Positions 10,877-21,299 of a stretch of DNA of 64,000 bases are shown piece by piece (positions within the stretch are counted from its first letter, which is position 1; each line of letters begins with the position of its first letter). This DNA is from Spirodela intermedia. Taxonomy: Eukaryota; Streptophyta; Magnoliopsida; Alismatales; Araceae. The DNA lies in the NCBI GenBank assembly GCA_902729315.2, contig LR746266.1, forward strand, positions 2,142,759-2,206,758. Direction: 5' to 3'. A program made the position numbers and the translations under genes. The notes under the pieces are model-generated. The model was not told the DNA's origin. It saw nothing but the letters and a program-made list of their open reading frames with translations, and searched no databases.

Positions 10877-12514
10877 TGATGTGACTTAGTCGTTGTATAG
10901 TAAATCACACAAATTTAAAATTTATAAAACTAGAAAATATAAATTTTTAAATATTTAGAAGTATTTCTGAACAAATATATCAATTATAATTCAATAAAAC
11001 TTCCAAAAATAGCAATAATTTTCCAAGTCGAACATAAGGATGTAATATAATATCTGGTAATTATTCAGAATTGTCCTCAAAGAATACTATTTTCTATGAA
11101 TTTTATACTAGTAAATGAAAAGGAGGTATATTTAAAATTTACAAAAAAGGGAAATAAGGGTGCGGATGTCAGGATGACGTCAGCGCCCGGCGAACGTGAA
11201 TCGGGCAGAAACAGAGTTCTGCACGGCGATTCTTGCATAAGCGATTACAGACGATTTAATTGATCAAATTAAGATCTGTAAAAGTCGGAAGAATCGTAAT
11301 GAAATGAAGTATATTTTGGTAAATTTAAAATCAACAAATTATCACTAAATGAAATAGAAAGTAAGTTGAAAGCAGGAAAACAGAGTTCCAGCATCGCGGC
11401 GGCGATGCATCGACGATGTACCAGAATCCTGAGCGTTCGGGAGGATAGTCGTGTAGTGTCCACAGCCTCGAAGGCTTTCCTTGGACAAGGACGATGTGGG
11501 CAATCTCTAGATCTCCTTGTGAAGTCTAGAGATCAATGAAATGGGTCGTCGAATTGTCTTCGGTGGCTGTCACCCGGTGGAGCGAAAAAACGGCGACTTT
11601 GCGACTCTCTGGCGACTGTCACCCGACGGAGAGGAGCTAGATGGAGGTGGGGCGCATGTCAGGGAGCTTCATCCTCAGGTCTGCGTAGCAAGAGGAGGCT
11701 CTTCATCGCATCTAGTACGCTCTCAAGAGGTGGCGACTCGTCTCTCGGCAGATCGTCCTTTTTTTGACGACAGCTTGTTCATCGATCAATTGGAGATGCT
11801 TTACTTGATGGATTCACGATCCTTTTATCGCGAATCATTAAGCAATTTTAGTAACAATGCTCCGCGAATTGCGTTGATGAGATTTTCGCCGATGATCCAG
11901 CGATTCTGGTTGCTTAATCCTTCACTAGTGATCTGCAAGAAAGTCACGATAATTAGATAAAAAATATGAATTTTGACTCTGAGAGGATTTGAACCCGCGC
12001 CGGTTGCCCGTCCTTTCTAGGGAAGGTGACGCGGGTTTAGTCCCACATCACTTGTGTGACAAAGTGTCTGGTGAATATATAGTAATATTACATTTCTTGT
12101 CAAGTCCCTTTCTCGCACGCGTACAACCACTCCTTGCCCACAGCCGGCTAGCCACCAGTGACGTGGAAGGGGAGTGGCGTACACGTTCCCCCATCGGTTC
12201 AAGTCGCTCGAGCCCCTGCTCGCGACAACTTCCCGACTGCACTTTCGACCTACTTGTAGGCTCGGCTGGCCGGCGGGGTCCCCTCATTTTGTCTTTTTTT
12301 TTTATTTTAATTTCTTTTTCTTCATTTATCTCAAAAGTTAGACTATAAAAATCATATAAATTCATATAAAATCACATAATTACCCAAAAATTCACGTTAA
12401 ACAATTGAAAACCACTTTTCAAACTTTAACACAAATATAAGTTTATCTATCATGAGTTAAGATTAAAACTATATTATTTACTAATTATTAACTCATGATA
12501 ATGAAGACTTATCA
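10877..12514 (-). mobile_element. family A solo LTR inserted at the internal polypurine tract
   Basis: 1638 bp, reverse orientation, from TGATGTGACTTAG to GACTTATCA. Flanks are cccct (10872-10876) and ccccc (12515-12519), a 4/5 match. Its right end touches CCCCCCAACTTAA, the internal polypurine tract in reverse, so the junction also looks like a genuine 3' LTR/tract boundary. It contains an intact 139-codon antisense ORF at 11541-11960. Confidence 0.8.
11541..11960 (+). other. conserved antisense ORF within A LTR (139 codons)
   Basis: This frame runs opposite to LTR transcription and starts MGRRIVFGGCHP. The same 139-codon frame with the same stop is present at 14322-14741, and slightly shorter frames are at 22775-23161 and 62434-62817. 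All keep SSSHLV, SQEVATRL and SMDSRSFYR-like words. I recognise no protein family. Conservation may simply reflect LTR similarity and two GC-rich hairpins, so protein expression is unproven. Confidence 0.35.
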
Positions 12515-12846
12515 CCCCCCAACTTAAAAATGACGTTGTCCTGAATGACATAGAAAAATCAGAAAGGAATATGCAAAAAATATAATTTACAAGTGAAGCA
12601 TGCATATATGTCAAGTTAAGCAGTAAAAATATGGTCATAAATAATAAAGCTCAAAAAGACATCACCTTAAGCTCATTTTTAATTTTTCACTTTATCTTAC
12701 ACTTCTCCTCCTAGACTTTTTTGAGAAAAAAAATAAATGTAGAAACAAATACTACGAAATTCTAAGAAAATAGAACTTAAAATAAAAATTAAATAAAAAC
12801 TATGGGTTGCCTCCCATGCAGCACTGAATTTAATGTCTTCAGTTGG
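12515..12846 (-). mobile_element. internal 3' region of the outer A element
   Basis: Reverse of about 18110-18461 in the reference element. It runs from the internal polypurine tract to GTCTTCAG and includes the reverse of the GGGAGGCAACCC hairpin (12804-12821). It is cut at 12846 by element E; gttgg at 12842-12846 is the expected left target duplicate. Confidence 0.8.
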
Positions 12847-13765
12847 TGATAACTTGTGAAAACTATATGCTAATCTATTATCAAATCAGGTAGAATAATG
12901 CATATTTGAGAACTATTTCACAAGTTATCATGTTAGTTATTTTATTTATTATTTAAATGAACCTCTAAATCTTAATTTAAATTGATATTTTATGAAAAAA
13001 AAGAAAATTAATAAATATTTATTTCATATCTTGAGACTTAATTCTCATTTATTTTATTTTAAATAAAATTTTATTGTGTTAAATTTTTATGATTAATTGA
13101 AATATATTTTATGCATTTTTTCTGAAAATTTTAGGCATTAAAATAAATATAATCAGAGGTGGTCATTATTACATATGCTAACACTCGCATAAATTTACTA
13201 AATGTATCTTGTTATTCTTTTCAGATCTAATAGTAGTGCGATAGTAGTGGTCAGATCTGACGCACCACATGAAGCTACGTCACTGCTGCCATCATAACAA
13301 AAAGTAGCTCTAGGATCCAATGGCAACCGCTAAAAGTAGCTGTCAATCTAATGGTGGCTATCCTCACATCCGACTCACACAGATTCTGATAAAGCATGCA
13401 CAAAAGAAGCGAGAGCCAATGGAGATCTAACTATGATTATTGGGCCACATCACCCCTCAAAGCAAAATGACGGTGCGAGGATCCAACCATCTTCATCAAT
13501 TCATGCATCAGAGGATATATTTATAAATATCAATTATTATCTGGTAAAATAGACAATATTGATTATTCTCTCACACACATGGAAGGGTATATATTTAAAT
13601 ATTAATTATCATCTCGTAAATAGATAATATTCATTACTACCGCGTGAGAAGAAAAAATCAGAGAAAAATCAGCAAAAAACAGCAGAAAATTAGAAGTCAA
13701 AACAAAAAATGTGATATGTGGATTTTGGGGACAAAAAGAGGAAGAGGGGAGAGAAAGAGGGTCCT
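12847..13765 (+). mobile_element. family E 5' LTR, left part
   Basis: It begins TGATAACTTGTGAAA, and the reverse complement of those 15 bases is at 12916-12930, giving a terminal hairpin. It is interrupted at 13766 by an A element whose gtcct duplication is perfect, and resumes at 21300. The two parts together give about 1.5 kb, ending CCACATCA at 21904 directly before a tRNA-Asp-like primer site. Confidence 0.75.
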
Positions 13766-14197
13766 TGATAAGTCTTCATTATCATGAGTTAATAATTAGT
13801 AAATAATATAGTTTTAGCCTTAACTCGTGATAAATAGACTTATATTTGTGTTAAAGTGTGAAAAGTGGTTTTCAGTTGATTAATGTGATTTTTTGGGTAA
13901 TTATGTGATTTTATACGAATTTATATAATTTTTACAGTCTTACTTTTGAGATAAATGAAGAAAAAGAAATAAAACTAAAATATTGCAAAATGGGGGGGAG
14001 ACCCGCCGGCCAGCCGGGCCCGCAAGTGGGTCGAAAGCTCAGTCGGGGTGTAGCCGCGAGCAGGGGCTCGAGCGACTTGGACTGATAGGGGCACGCGTGC
14101 GCCGCTCCCCTTCCACGTCACTGGTGGCCAGCCGGCTGTGGGGCAAGGAGTGGTCGTACACGCGAGAGAAGGAACTTTGCTTAGAAGCTAACATTAC

Positions 14198-14205
14198 TAT
14201 ATATT
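14198..14205 (+). promoter_or_regulatory. TATA box of A LTR
   Basis: TATATATT lies just downstream of the conserved U3 module and is kept in most A copies (for example near 20132, 22593 and 39686, and in reverse near 60902 and 62996). Confidence 0.6.
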
Positions 14206-14321
14206 CGCTCGAAAAATCGGCGCACAACTGATGTGGGACTAAACCCGCATCACACCTTCCTCAAAAGGGGCAGACAATCGGCACGGGTTTGAATCCTCCT
14301 AGAGTCAAAATTCATATATTT

Positions 14322-14741
14322 TTATCTGATTATCGCGACTTTCCTATAGATCGTCGGTGAAGGATTAAGCAACGAGAATCGCTGGATCATTGGCGAAAAT
14401 CTCATCAACGCGATTCGTGGAGCATTGCTACTAAAATTGCTGAACGATTTGCGATAAAAAGATCGCGAATCCATCGAGTAAATCATCTCCGATTGATCAA
14501 CGAACAAGCCGTCGTCGGGAAGAGGACGATCCGCTGGGAGACGAGTCGCCACCTCCTGAGAGTGTACCAGATGCGATGAAGAGCCTCCTCTTGCTGCACG
14601 GACCTGAGGATGAAGCTCCTTGACATGTGCCCCACCTCCATCCAGCCCCTCTTCATCGGGTGACAGCCGCCAGAGAGCCGCAAAGTCGCCGTTTTTCTGC
14701 TTCGCTGGGTGACAGCCGCCGAAGACGACTCGACGACCCAT
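14322..14741 (-). other. antisense ORF in the 5' LTR of the reference element (139 codons)
   Basis: Same frame, length and stop as the ORF at 11541-11960, with about 20 scattered amino-acid differences. Described there. Confidence 0.35.
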
Positions 14742-14747
14742 TTCATT

Positions 14748-14780
14748 AATCTCTAGACTTCGCGAGAAGATCTAGAGATT
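14748..14780 (+). promoter_or_regulatory. leader stem-loop with GCGA (GNRA) tetraloop
   Basis: AATCTCTAGACTTC pairs with GAAG and TCTAGAGATT (one bulged A) around a GCGA loop. It lies about 500 bases after the predicted RNA start. Related versions occur in the other A LTRs (for example 20637-20669 and 23139-23172). A role in packaging or dimerisation is only a suggestion. Confidence 0.5.
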
Positions 14781-15410
14781 GCCCACGTCGTCTTTGTCCA
14801 ATGAGAGCCTTTGAGGCCGTGGACACTGCACGACGATCCTCCCGAATGCTCAGGATTCCGGTGCATCGCCGACGCATCGCCGTCGTGACGCCGGAACTCT
14901 GTTTTCCTGCTTTCAACTTAATTTATGCTTCATTTAGTGATAGTTTTTGTGATTTTAATTTACCAAAATATACTTTGTTCTATTACGATTCTTCCGACTT
15001 TTATAGATCTTAATTTGATTAATTAAATCGTCTGTAATCTCTAACGTAAGAATCGCCGGGCGGAACTCTGTTTCCACCCGATTCGCGTTCGCCGGGCGCT
15101 GACGTCATCCTGACATCCGCACCCTTATTTCTTTTTTTCGTGAATTTTAAATATATTGCCTTTTCATTTATTAGTATAAAATTCATATAAAATAGTATTC
15201 TCTCAGGAAAATTCTGAATAATTACCAGATATTATATTACATCCTTGTGATCGACCTGGAAAATTACTGCTTTTTTTGGAAGTTTGATTGAATTATAATT
15301 GATATATTTGTTCAGAAATACTTCTAAATATCCAAAAATTCGTATTTTCTAGTTTTATTAATTTTATATTTGTGTGATTTAATATACAACGACTAAGTCA
15401 CGTCAAATTT

Positions 15411-15429
15411 TGGCGCCGTTGTCGGGGAT
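15411..15429 (+). other. primer-binding site, tRNA-Asp type
   Basis: TGGCGCCGTTGTCGGGGAT begins five bases after the LTR. It is complementary to the 3' end of plant tRNA-Asp (CCCCGGCAACGGCGCCA) with one mismatch. This is the usual Athila primer. Confidence 0.9.
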
Positions 15430-15708
15430 GTATTGCATAATATTAAGTATTTTTCTATTTTTCTCTTAGAGTACACAAAAAAAAATTAACTCTTGTTTTA
15501 TTTTCTTTTTGCCGATTTTGTTTAGAAAAAGGGAACGAAAAGAAGCAAGGCAAGGACTGGAGCATCCTGAAGGAGGGTAAAAATTACTAAATTTTTCCAT
15601 CGAATTTATTGATTTTTATGCATGGTAGAAGATCCTTGCATCCAAGGCTAGAAACTCCTTTCATTATTTCATTCAAAACTAAAAATCTGAAAGAAAAATT
15701 AATTTTGG

Positions 15709-18093
15709 ATGGATCCTGAAGGAAGTACAGGTCAAACTGAGAACAATCCTATGGCCATGAAAAATTATTATATCCCTGATTCATTTCAACGAGCATCCAA
15801 TATTAGAGTCCCATTAGCACCCAATGTTAAATTCAAAATAAATCTAAGAATTTTTCAAATGCTCTCTAATTTTCATGGATTGCCTTTAGAGGAACCTCAT
15901 CAGCACTTAGAAAAATTTCATATGGTCTGTGATTTAGTTAATCTCCCTCAAGTTACACCGGAAATTATTAAGATGAAATTATTTTCTCATACACTATGGG
16001 ACAAAGCTAGCCATTGGCTATCCACGTTAGATAGAGAATTAACTAGCTCGAAAGATATAGAACAGGCCTTTCTTTGAAAATTTTATCCCTTAGGAAAAAC
16101 TCAAAATATGAGAAAACATATATGGAGTTTTTCTCAAAGACCAGGAGAAATTTTACATGAGACATGGGAAACATTCAAAGATTTACTTAGAAAGTGTCCT
16201 CATTATGCTATACCCAAGTGGCAGCTCAATAGAATTTTTTATGATGGATTATTAGAACAACATAGAAATATGGTTGATTCTATATGTGGAGGAGCTTTTA
16301 TGGAGAAAACCCTTGATGAGATTTACAGTCTTTATGAGAATTTAAGTGAAAATTCTAGAGATCAAGCCTCTTTTGAATTATATGATAAGGATAAGAATAG
16401 AGGAATTTATGAATTGCATCATGATGATGATTCTAAATTTAGAAATGAGGTTAATCAGATTAATCAAAGATTAGAAAAACTTGATTTACTTATTGACAAT
16501 ATTAGAAAGCCTCTTAACCCTCAATTTAATTCAAATAGTACATGTCTTATGTATGGTGAAAATGATCATTTCGAATTTCAAAATCATCATAGGCAAGAAC
16601 AAGTGTAGGTACCCCACGATTTTAGTAATAATAGGGAATATTTTTCTAACTCTTATAATCCTAATTGGGGGAATAATTTTTCGTGAAGAAACCCAAATAA
16701 TATTCAAAATCCAGAAGCACTTAGATCCAATTCACATTTTGAATTTCGTCCAAAACAGGAACATAGATTTCAGAAAAATCAGTCCTCTCAAATCCAACCT
16801 GATGCTATGGAAATGATGCAGCAAATGAGCCAAATGATGCAACAAACTATAAATCAAATGATGCTGCACCAGAAACAAATTATAGAGGCTCTTGGGAATA
16901 AGAGAGAAGAGGGACAGCCACCTAGTCAGCCCATAGAAAATTCAAGAAACTATCCAACAGTAGGATTTCAGCAAAGAGAGTCTAGCTGGATAAATTTAGA
17001 AAAAAACCCACGAAATGAAAATGTTAGGACAGTGAATACATTGATTGAGAATATTTTACTTGATCCTTATTTCCAATTATTAGAAGAAATTGATGAGCCA
17101 TTAGAAGTGAATGAGAATATTAAGGCCGAAAATATAGTAGCAGAAAATTTGAATAAAATCATTTATTGCTCACAATTGATGAATGAATATAATGAGGATG
17201 ATGAGGAGAAAGAGCCCTTAGATGAAGAAACAACAGCTGATCATGGAAAAATCATCCAAATTTTAGTAGAAGGGAGTAAGGACACAAATGAAGAAAAACA
17301 TATTTCAGGTGAGGAAAAATCAGTTGATTTGGGAGATGTAGGAGACAAAATTAATAAACCTAATCATAATTTTGCAGCCATGGATGTTGATAGTGAGGAT
17401 GATGATGTATATCATATATCGAAATTAAAAGATAGCTCTTGAAAAGATGAAGAATTTGATGAGTTGAGAAACGAAAAGATAGAAAAAGAGTTGATTCAAC
17501 TAATGGAGAGAAACAAAAATAATGAATATGAATATCGAGATAATTTTGGAGGAGAAAATTTGAATTTTACTGAATTCATTAGATCTGAGATTAAAGAAGA
17601 CAATCCTTCCATCCTTCAAAACCCATAGCCTATTAGAATTATTTCTAAGCTTGAAATATTTCACTCCTCACAAATTGAACAAATATGTATGAAAGATAAA
17701 ACAGAGCAGGGTAAGATTATGAAGATAAAAGAACACATTAAGAAATGGGTGAGTGGAAGAATTAGAGATATCAATTTAGATGAAAAAATTCTAGATTGGG
17801 TAAGAGCTAATTTGAAAATTATATGGCCTGATCACATTTTATGGTCTATTAATAGAAAGTATTTATTAATGAATGAGAGTCTTACAAAACAAGATAGAAA
17901 TGAGGAAAGATTCTTTTCAAAATGGAAATATTATTTTTGGGAAGATTTTGTTAATTTGCATTTTTTTTTGGCTGAAAGTATGTCAAGGTATATATATGAA
18001 GTATATGAATTTATGCTAAATCTGAAAAAGAATATCATGAAACTTACCTTGGGATACAAATATATTTTGATGGCCATAGATCATCTTATATGA
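15709..18093 (+). pseudogene. gag: gag-like polyprotein of family A (795 codons, five in-frame stops)
   Basis: A single reading frame runs from ATG 15709 to TGA 18093 with no frameshift but five nonsense codons (16075, 16606, 16684, 17440, 17626). Residues about 40-230 resemble the Athila Retrotrans_gag domain: NIRVPL, FHGLPLEEPHQHLEKFH, KLFSHTLWDKASHWL, LLRKCPHYAIPKWQLNRIFYDGL, GGAFMEKTLDEIYSL. A knuckle-like CLMYGENDHFEF follows but lacks two cysteines. Residues about 365-580 are Q/M-rich and then very acidic. The last ~135 residues form a well-kept block (KEHIKKW, RANLKIIWPDHILW) of unknown function. No protease or RT follows. The same protein is encoded at 30238-32550 and 56802-58616. Confidence 0.85.
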
Positions 18094-18133
18094 TCTAAGA
18101 GCTGTCCAGCTGAAGACATTAAATTCAGCACTG

Positions 18134-18151
18134 CATGGGAGGCAACCCATG
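18134..18151 (+). promoter_or_regulatory. hairpin CATGGG-AGGCAA-CCCATG after gag
   Basis: A perfect 6-bp stem with a 6-base loop, 40 bases after the gag stop. It is conserved in reverse at 12804-12821, 30180-30197 and 56745-56762. From memory, the word GGGAGGCAACCC also occurs after the ORFs of Athila-type elements. Confidence 0.55.
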
Positions 18152-18447
18152 GTTTTTATTCATTCTGTTTGATTTTTATTTTATTTTTATTTTTTTTTAA
18201 CCTCTATTTTTCTTAGAATTTCGTAGTACTTGTTTCTGTATTTGTTTTTTCGAAAAAGTGCAGGAGGAGGAGTGTAAGACGAAGTGGAAAATTAAAAATG
18301 AGGTTGAGGTGATGTCTTTCGGAGCTTTATCATTTATGACAACATTTTTAATGCCTAACTTTGCATATATGCATGCTTCACGTGAAAATTATATTTTCTA
18401 CATATTCTATTTCGATTTTTCTGTGTCATTGAGGACAATGTCATTTT

Positions 18448-18461
18448 TAAGTTGGGGGGTG
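18448..18461 (+). other. internal polypurine tract
   Basis: TTAAGTTGGGGGGT preceded by GAGGACAATGTCATTTT. It looks like the tract that should precede a 3' LTR, but the LTR lies 1.24 kb further on behind a second tract. Confidence 0.65.
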
Positions 18462-19690
18462 AAGTATTCATTATTAATTTATGCTATAAGACGATTAAGA
18501 ACATGTGTTTGCATTTTATTCAACTTAGAACAACAACTAAAAAAATAAAAAATAAAATAAAATTCGGAAAAATTGCAACATCTATTTTCTGGTCTTCTGT
18601 CAGGAACAACAGACTATCAAAAACAGCAGATGAAAAAACAACCCAAAATTTGAAATTATAGAGACCCTTTTCTCACATTTCAATCCCCTAGACATATATT
18701 ACTGAAATTCGAAATTACAGCTATAAAGAAGAAAGTTTTGATTTATTTTTGACAAATTTATTACTGCTAAAAATAGAACTGAAAACAGAAAACAGAACTG
18801 TCAGAACTATCTAATTTACAAATTTCTTACATCATATTGAATGCATGAAAAATTAAATCAACTAGATTGATTGATACCAAAAGATACTAGGAAGATTATT
18901 ATTGAGTCAAAAGAATGATCTAGTAGCATGAAATGTTGGAATACTCCTTGGATACATGATAGATAACATGGATTTGATTTTACAGATTTTCACTTCATGA
19001 TCTTGATAGATAATATTTACTTGATGTGAAAATTTGATTGATCATTTGAGTTTAATGGAGATTTTTGCACCCTGATCTATAGGACTTGTGAGGAGAAATC
19101 ACTTATTTTGGAAAAAAAAAGAGAGAGAGCAATGTGAAAAATCTAGAAATGAAGAGTACACATGGAGGGTGTGAGACATCATTCTCATTGTCGAAAATCG
19201 TGTATAGAAAAATGCTTGCTGCAAAATAAGTCGATAAAGTGAAAGCCCTGAAAATTAAGAGTACACATGGAGGGTGTGAGACATCATTCTCATTGTCGAA
19301 ATTTGTCTATAGGAAAAGCTACTTATCCACTATAAAAGAAGGAAGAAATATAGTGCAAACTTCAAAAATCAAGCCATGGAAAAAGGAAAATCTAGGATCA
19401 ATATTATTCTTGGATGATTATTGATAATTGGAACATCTTGTAAATATGTCTATGAGTGAAGAAGTGATAAAGATGTCAATAGAAGAAGTGGAGTCTAGAT
19501 TGTTATTCCAAGGAGTGCTTAAACATTTAAGTGCTTGACATCATTCTTAAAGACTTGATATAAGAGTCCAAAGTGTCTAAAGGTGCATCATTTCTAATTG
19601 TATTTTTATTTTTTTTGTATTGAAATATGATGTTTGAGATTTGTAAATTTTTATTTTTGTAATTCTATTGCTAAGGGACTAGCAATGATT
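18462..19690 (+). mobile_element. 3' spacer of family A between two polypurine tracts
   Basis: Non-coding AT-rich block present in the A elements seen here (reverse at 9643-10876, 55102-56446 and from 61357). It holds two 105-bp repeats (GTGAGACATCATTCTCATTG at 19171 and 19276). Confidence 0.7.
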
Positions 19691-19704
19691 TAAGTTGGGG
19701 GGTG
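19691..19704 (+). other. terminal polypurine tract
   Basis: TAAGTTGGGGGGTG ends directly at the TGATAAG of the 3' LTR, the normal position for priming plus-strand DNA. Confidence 0.85.
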
Positions 19705-21294
19705 TGATAAGTCTTCATTATCATGAGTTAATAATTAGTAAATAATATAGTTTTAGCCTTAACTCGTGATAAATAGACTTATATTTGTGTTAAAGTGTGA
19801 AAAGTGGTTTTCAGTTGATTAATGTGATTTTTTGGGTAATTATGTGATTTTATACGAATTTATATGATTTTTACAATCTTACTTTTGAGATAAATGAAGA
19901 AAAAGAAATAAAACTAAAATATTACAAAATGGGGGAGACCCGCCGGCCAGCCGGGCCCGCAAGCGGGTCGGAAGCTTAGTCGGGGAGTAGCCGCGAGCAG
20001 GGGCTCGAGCGGCTTCAACCGATGGGGCACGTGTGCGCCACTCCCCTTCCACGTCACCAGTGGCCAGCCGGCTGTGGGGCAAGGAGTGGTCGTACACGCA
20101 AGAGAAGGGACTTTGCTTAAAAAGGTAACATTACTATATATTCGCCCGAAAAATCGGTGCACAACCGATGTGGGACTAAACCCGCGTCACACCTTCCTCA
20201 AAAGGGGCGGACAACCGGCGTGGGTTTGAATCCTCCCAGAGTCAAAATTCATATATTTTTATCTAATTATCACGACTTTCCTACAGATCGCCGGTGAAGG
20301 ATTAAGCAACGAGAATCACTGGATCATCGGCAAAAATCTCGTCAACGCGATTCGCGGAGCATTGCTACTAAAATTGCTGAACGATTCGCGATAAAAGGAT
20401 CGCAAATCCATCGAGTAAATCATCTCCGATTGATCGACGAACAAGTCGTCGTCGGGAAGAGGACGATTTGCTAGGAGACGAGTCGCCACCTCCTGAGAGC
20501 GTACCAGATGCGATGAAGAGTCTCCTCTTGCTGCGTGGACCTGAGGATGAAGCCCCCTGACATGCGGCCCACCTTCATCCAGCTCCTTTTCGTCGAGTGA
20601 CAGCCGTCGGAGACGACTCAACGACCCATTTCATTAATCTCAAGACTTCGCGAGAAGATCTAGAGATTGCCCACGTCATCTTTGTGCAAGGAGAGCCTTT
20701 GAGGCCGTGGACACTGCACGATGATCCTCTTGAATGCTCAGGATTCTGGTGCATCGCCGACGCATCGCCATCGCGACACCGGAACTCTGTTTCCCTGCTT
20801 TCAACTTAATTTACGCTTCATTTAGTGATAATTTTTGTGATTTTAATTTACCAAAATAGACTTTGTTCTATTATGATTCTTCCGGCTTTTACAGATCTTA
20901 ATTTGATTAATTAAATCGTCTGTAATCGCTTACGTAAGAATTGTCAGGTAGAACTCTATTACCGCCCGATTTGCGTTTGCTGGGCGCTGACGTCATCCTG
21001 ACATCTGCACCCTTATTTCCTTTTTTCGTGAATTTTAAATATATTTCCTTTTTATTTATTAGTATAAAATTCATATAAAATAGTATTCTCTGAGGCAAAA
21101 TTCTGAATAATTACCAGATATTAGATTACATCCCTGCGATCGACCTGGAAAATTACTGCTATTTTTGGATGTTTTATTGAATTATAATTGATATATTTAT
21201 TCAGAAATACTTCTAAATATCTGAAAATTCGTATTTTCTAGTTTTATAAATTTTATATTTGCGTGATTTAATATACAATGACTAAGTCACGTCA
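19705..21294 (+). mobile_element. 3' LTR of the reference A element
   Basis: 1590 bp, TGATAAG...CACGTCA. It is 50 bp shorter than the 5' LTR, mainly because one 49-bp CTGTCAC...GGCGG unit is absent near 20600. The gtcct target duplicate follows. Confidence 0.9.
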
Positions 21295-21299
21295 GTCCT

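Larger units (their letters stand above)
13766..15405 (+). mobile_element. 5' LTR of the reference A element
   Basis: 1640 bp, TGATAAG...CACGTCA. In order it carries a terminal inverted repeat, the shared U3 module (about 14050-14160), TATATATT at 14198-14205, a B-box-like GGTTTGAATCC near 14285, the antisense ORF region, a hairpin with GNRA loop (14748-14780), and a 3' part ending in a TGACGTCA word near 15100. Transcription probably starts near 14230, so about 1.2 kb of the LTR is transcribed leader. Confidence 0.9.
13766..21294 (+). mobile_element. reference family A element: complete gag-only LTR retrotransposon
   Basis: 7529 bp with two LTRs (13766-15405 and 19705-21294) and a perfect target duplication gtcct (13761-13765 and 21295-21299). 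Order: 5' LTR, tRNA-Asp primer site, leader, one long gag-like frame, hairpin, internal polypurine tract, 1.2-kb spacer, terminal polypurine tract, 3' LTR. There is no protease, reverse transcriptase, RNase H or integrase motif anywhere between the LTRs. Structure and primer site place it near Athila (Ty3/gypsy), and the gag-only plan resembles the described TR-GAG class of non-autonomous elements. It must depend on enzymes from another element. Confidence 0.9.
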
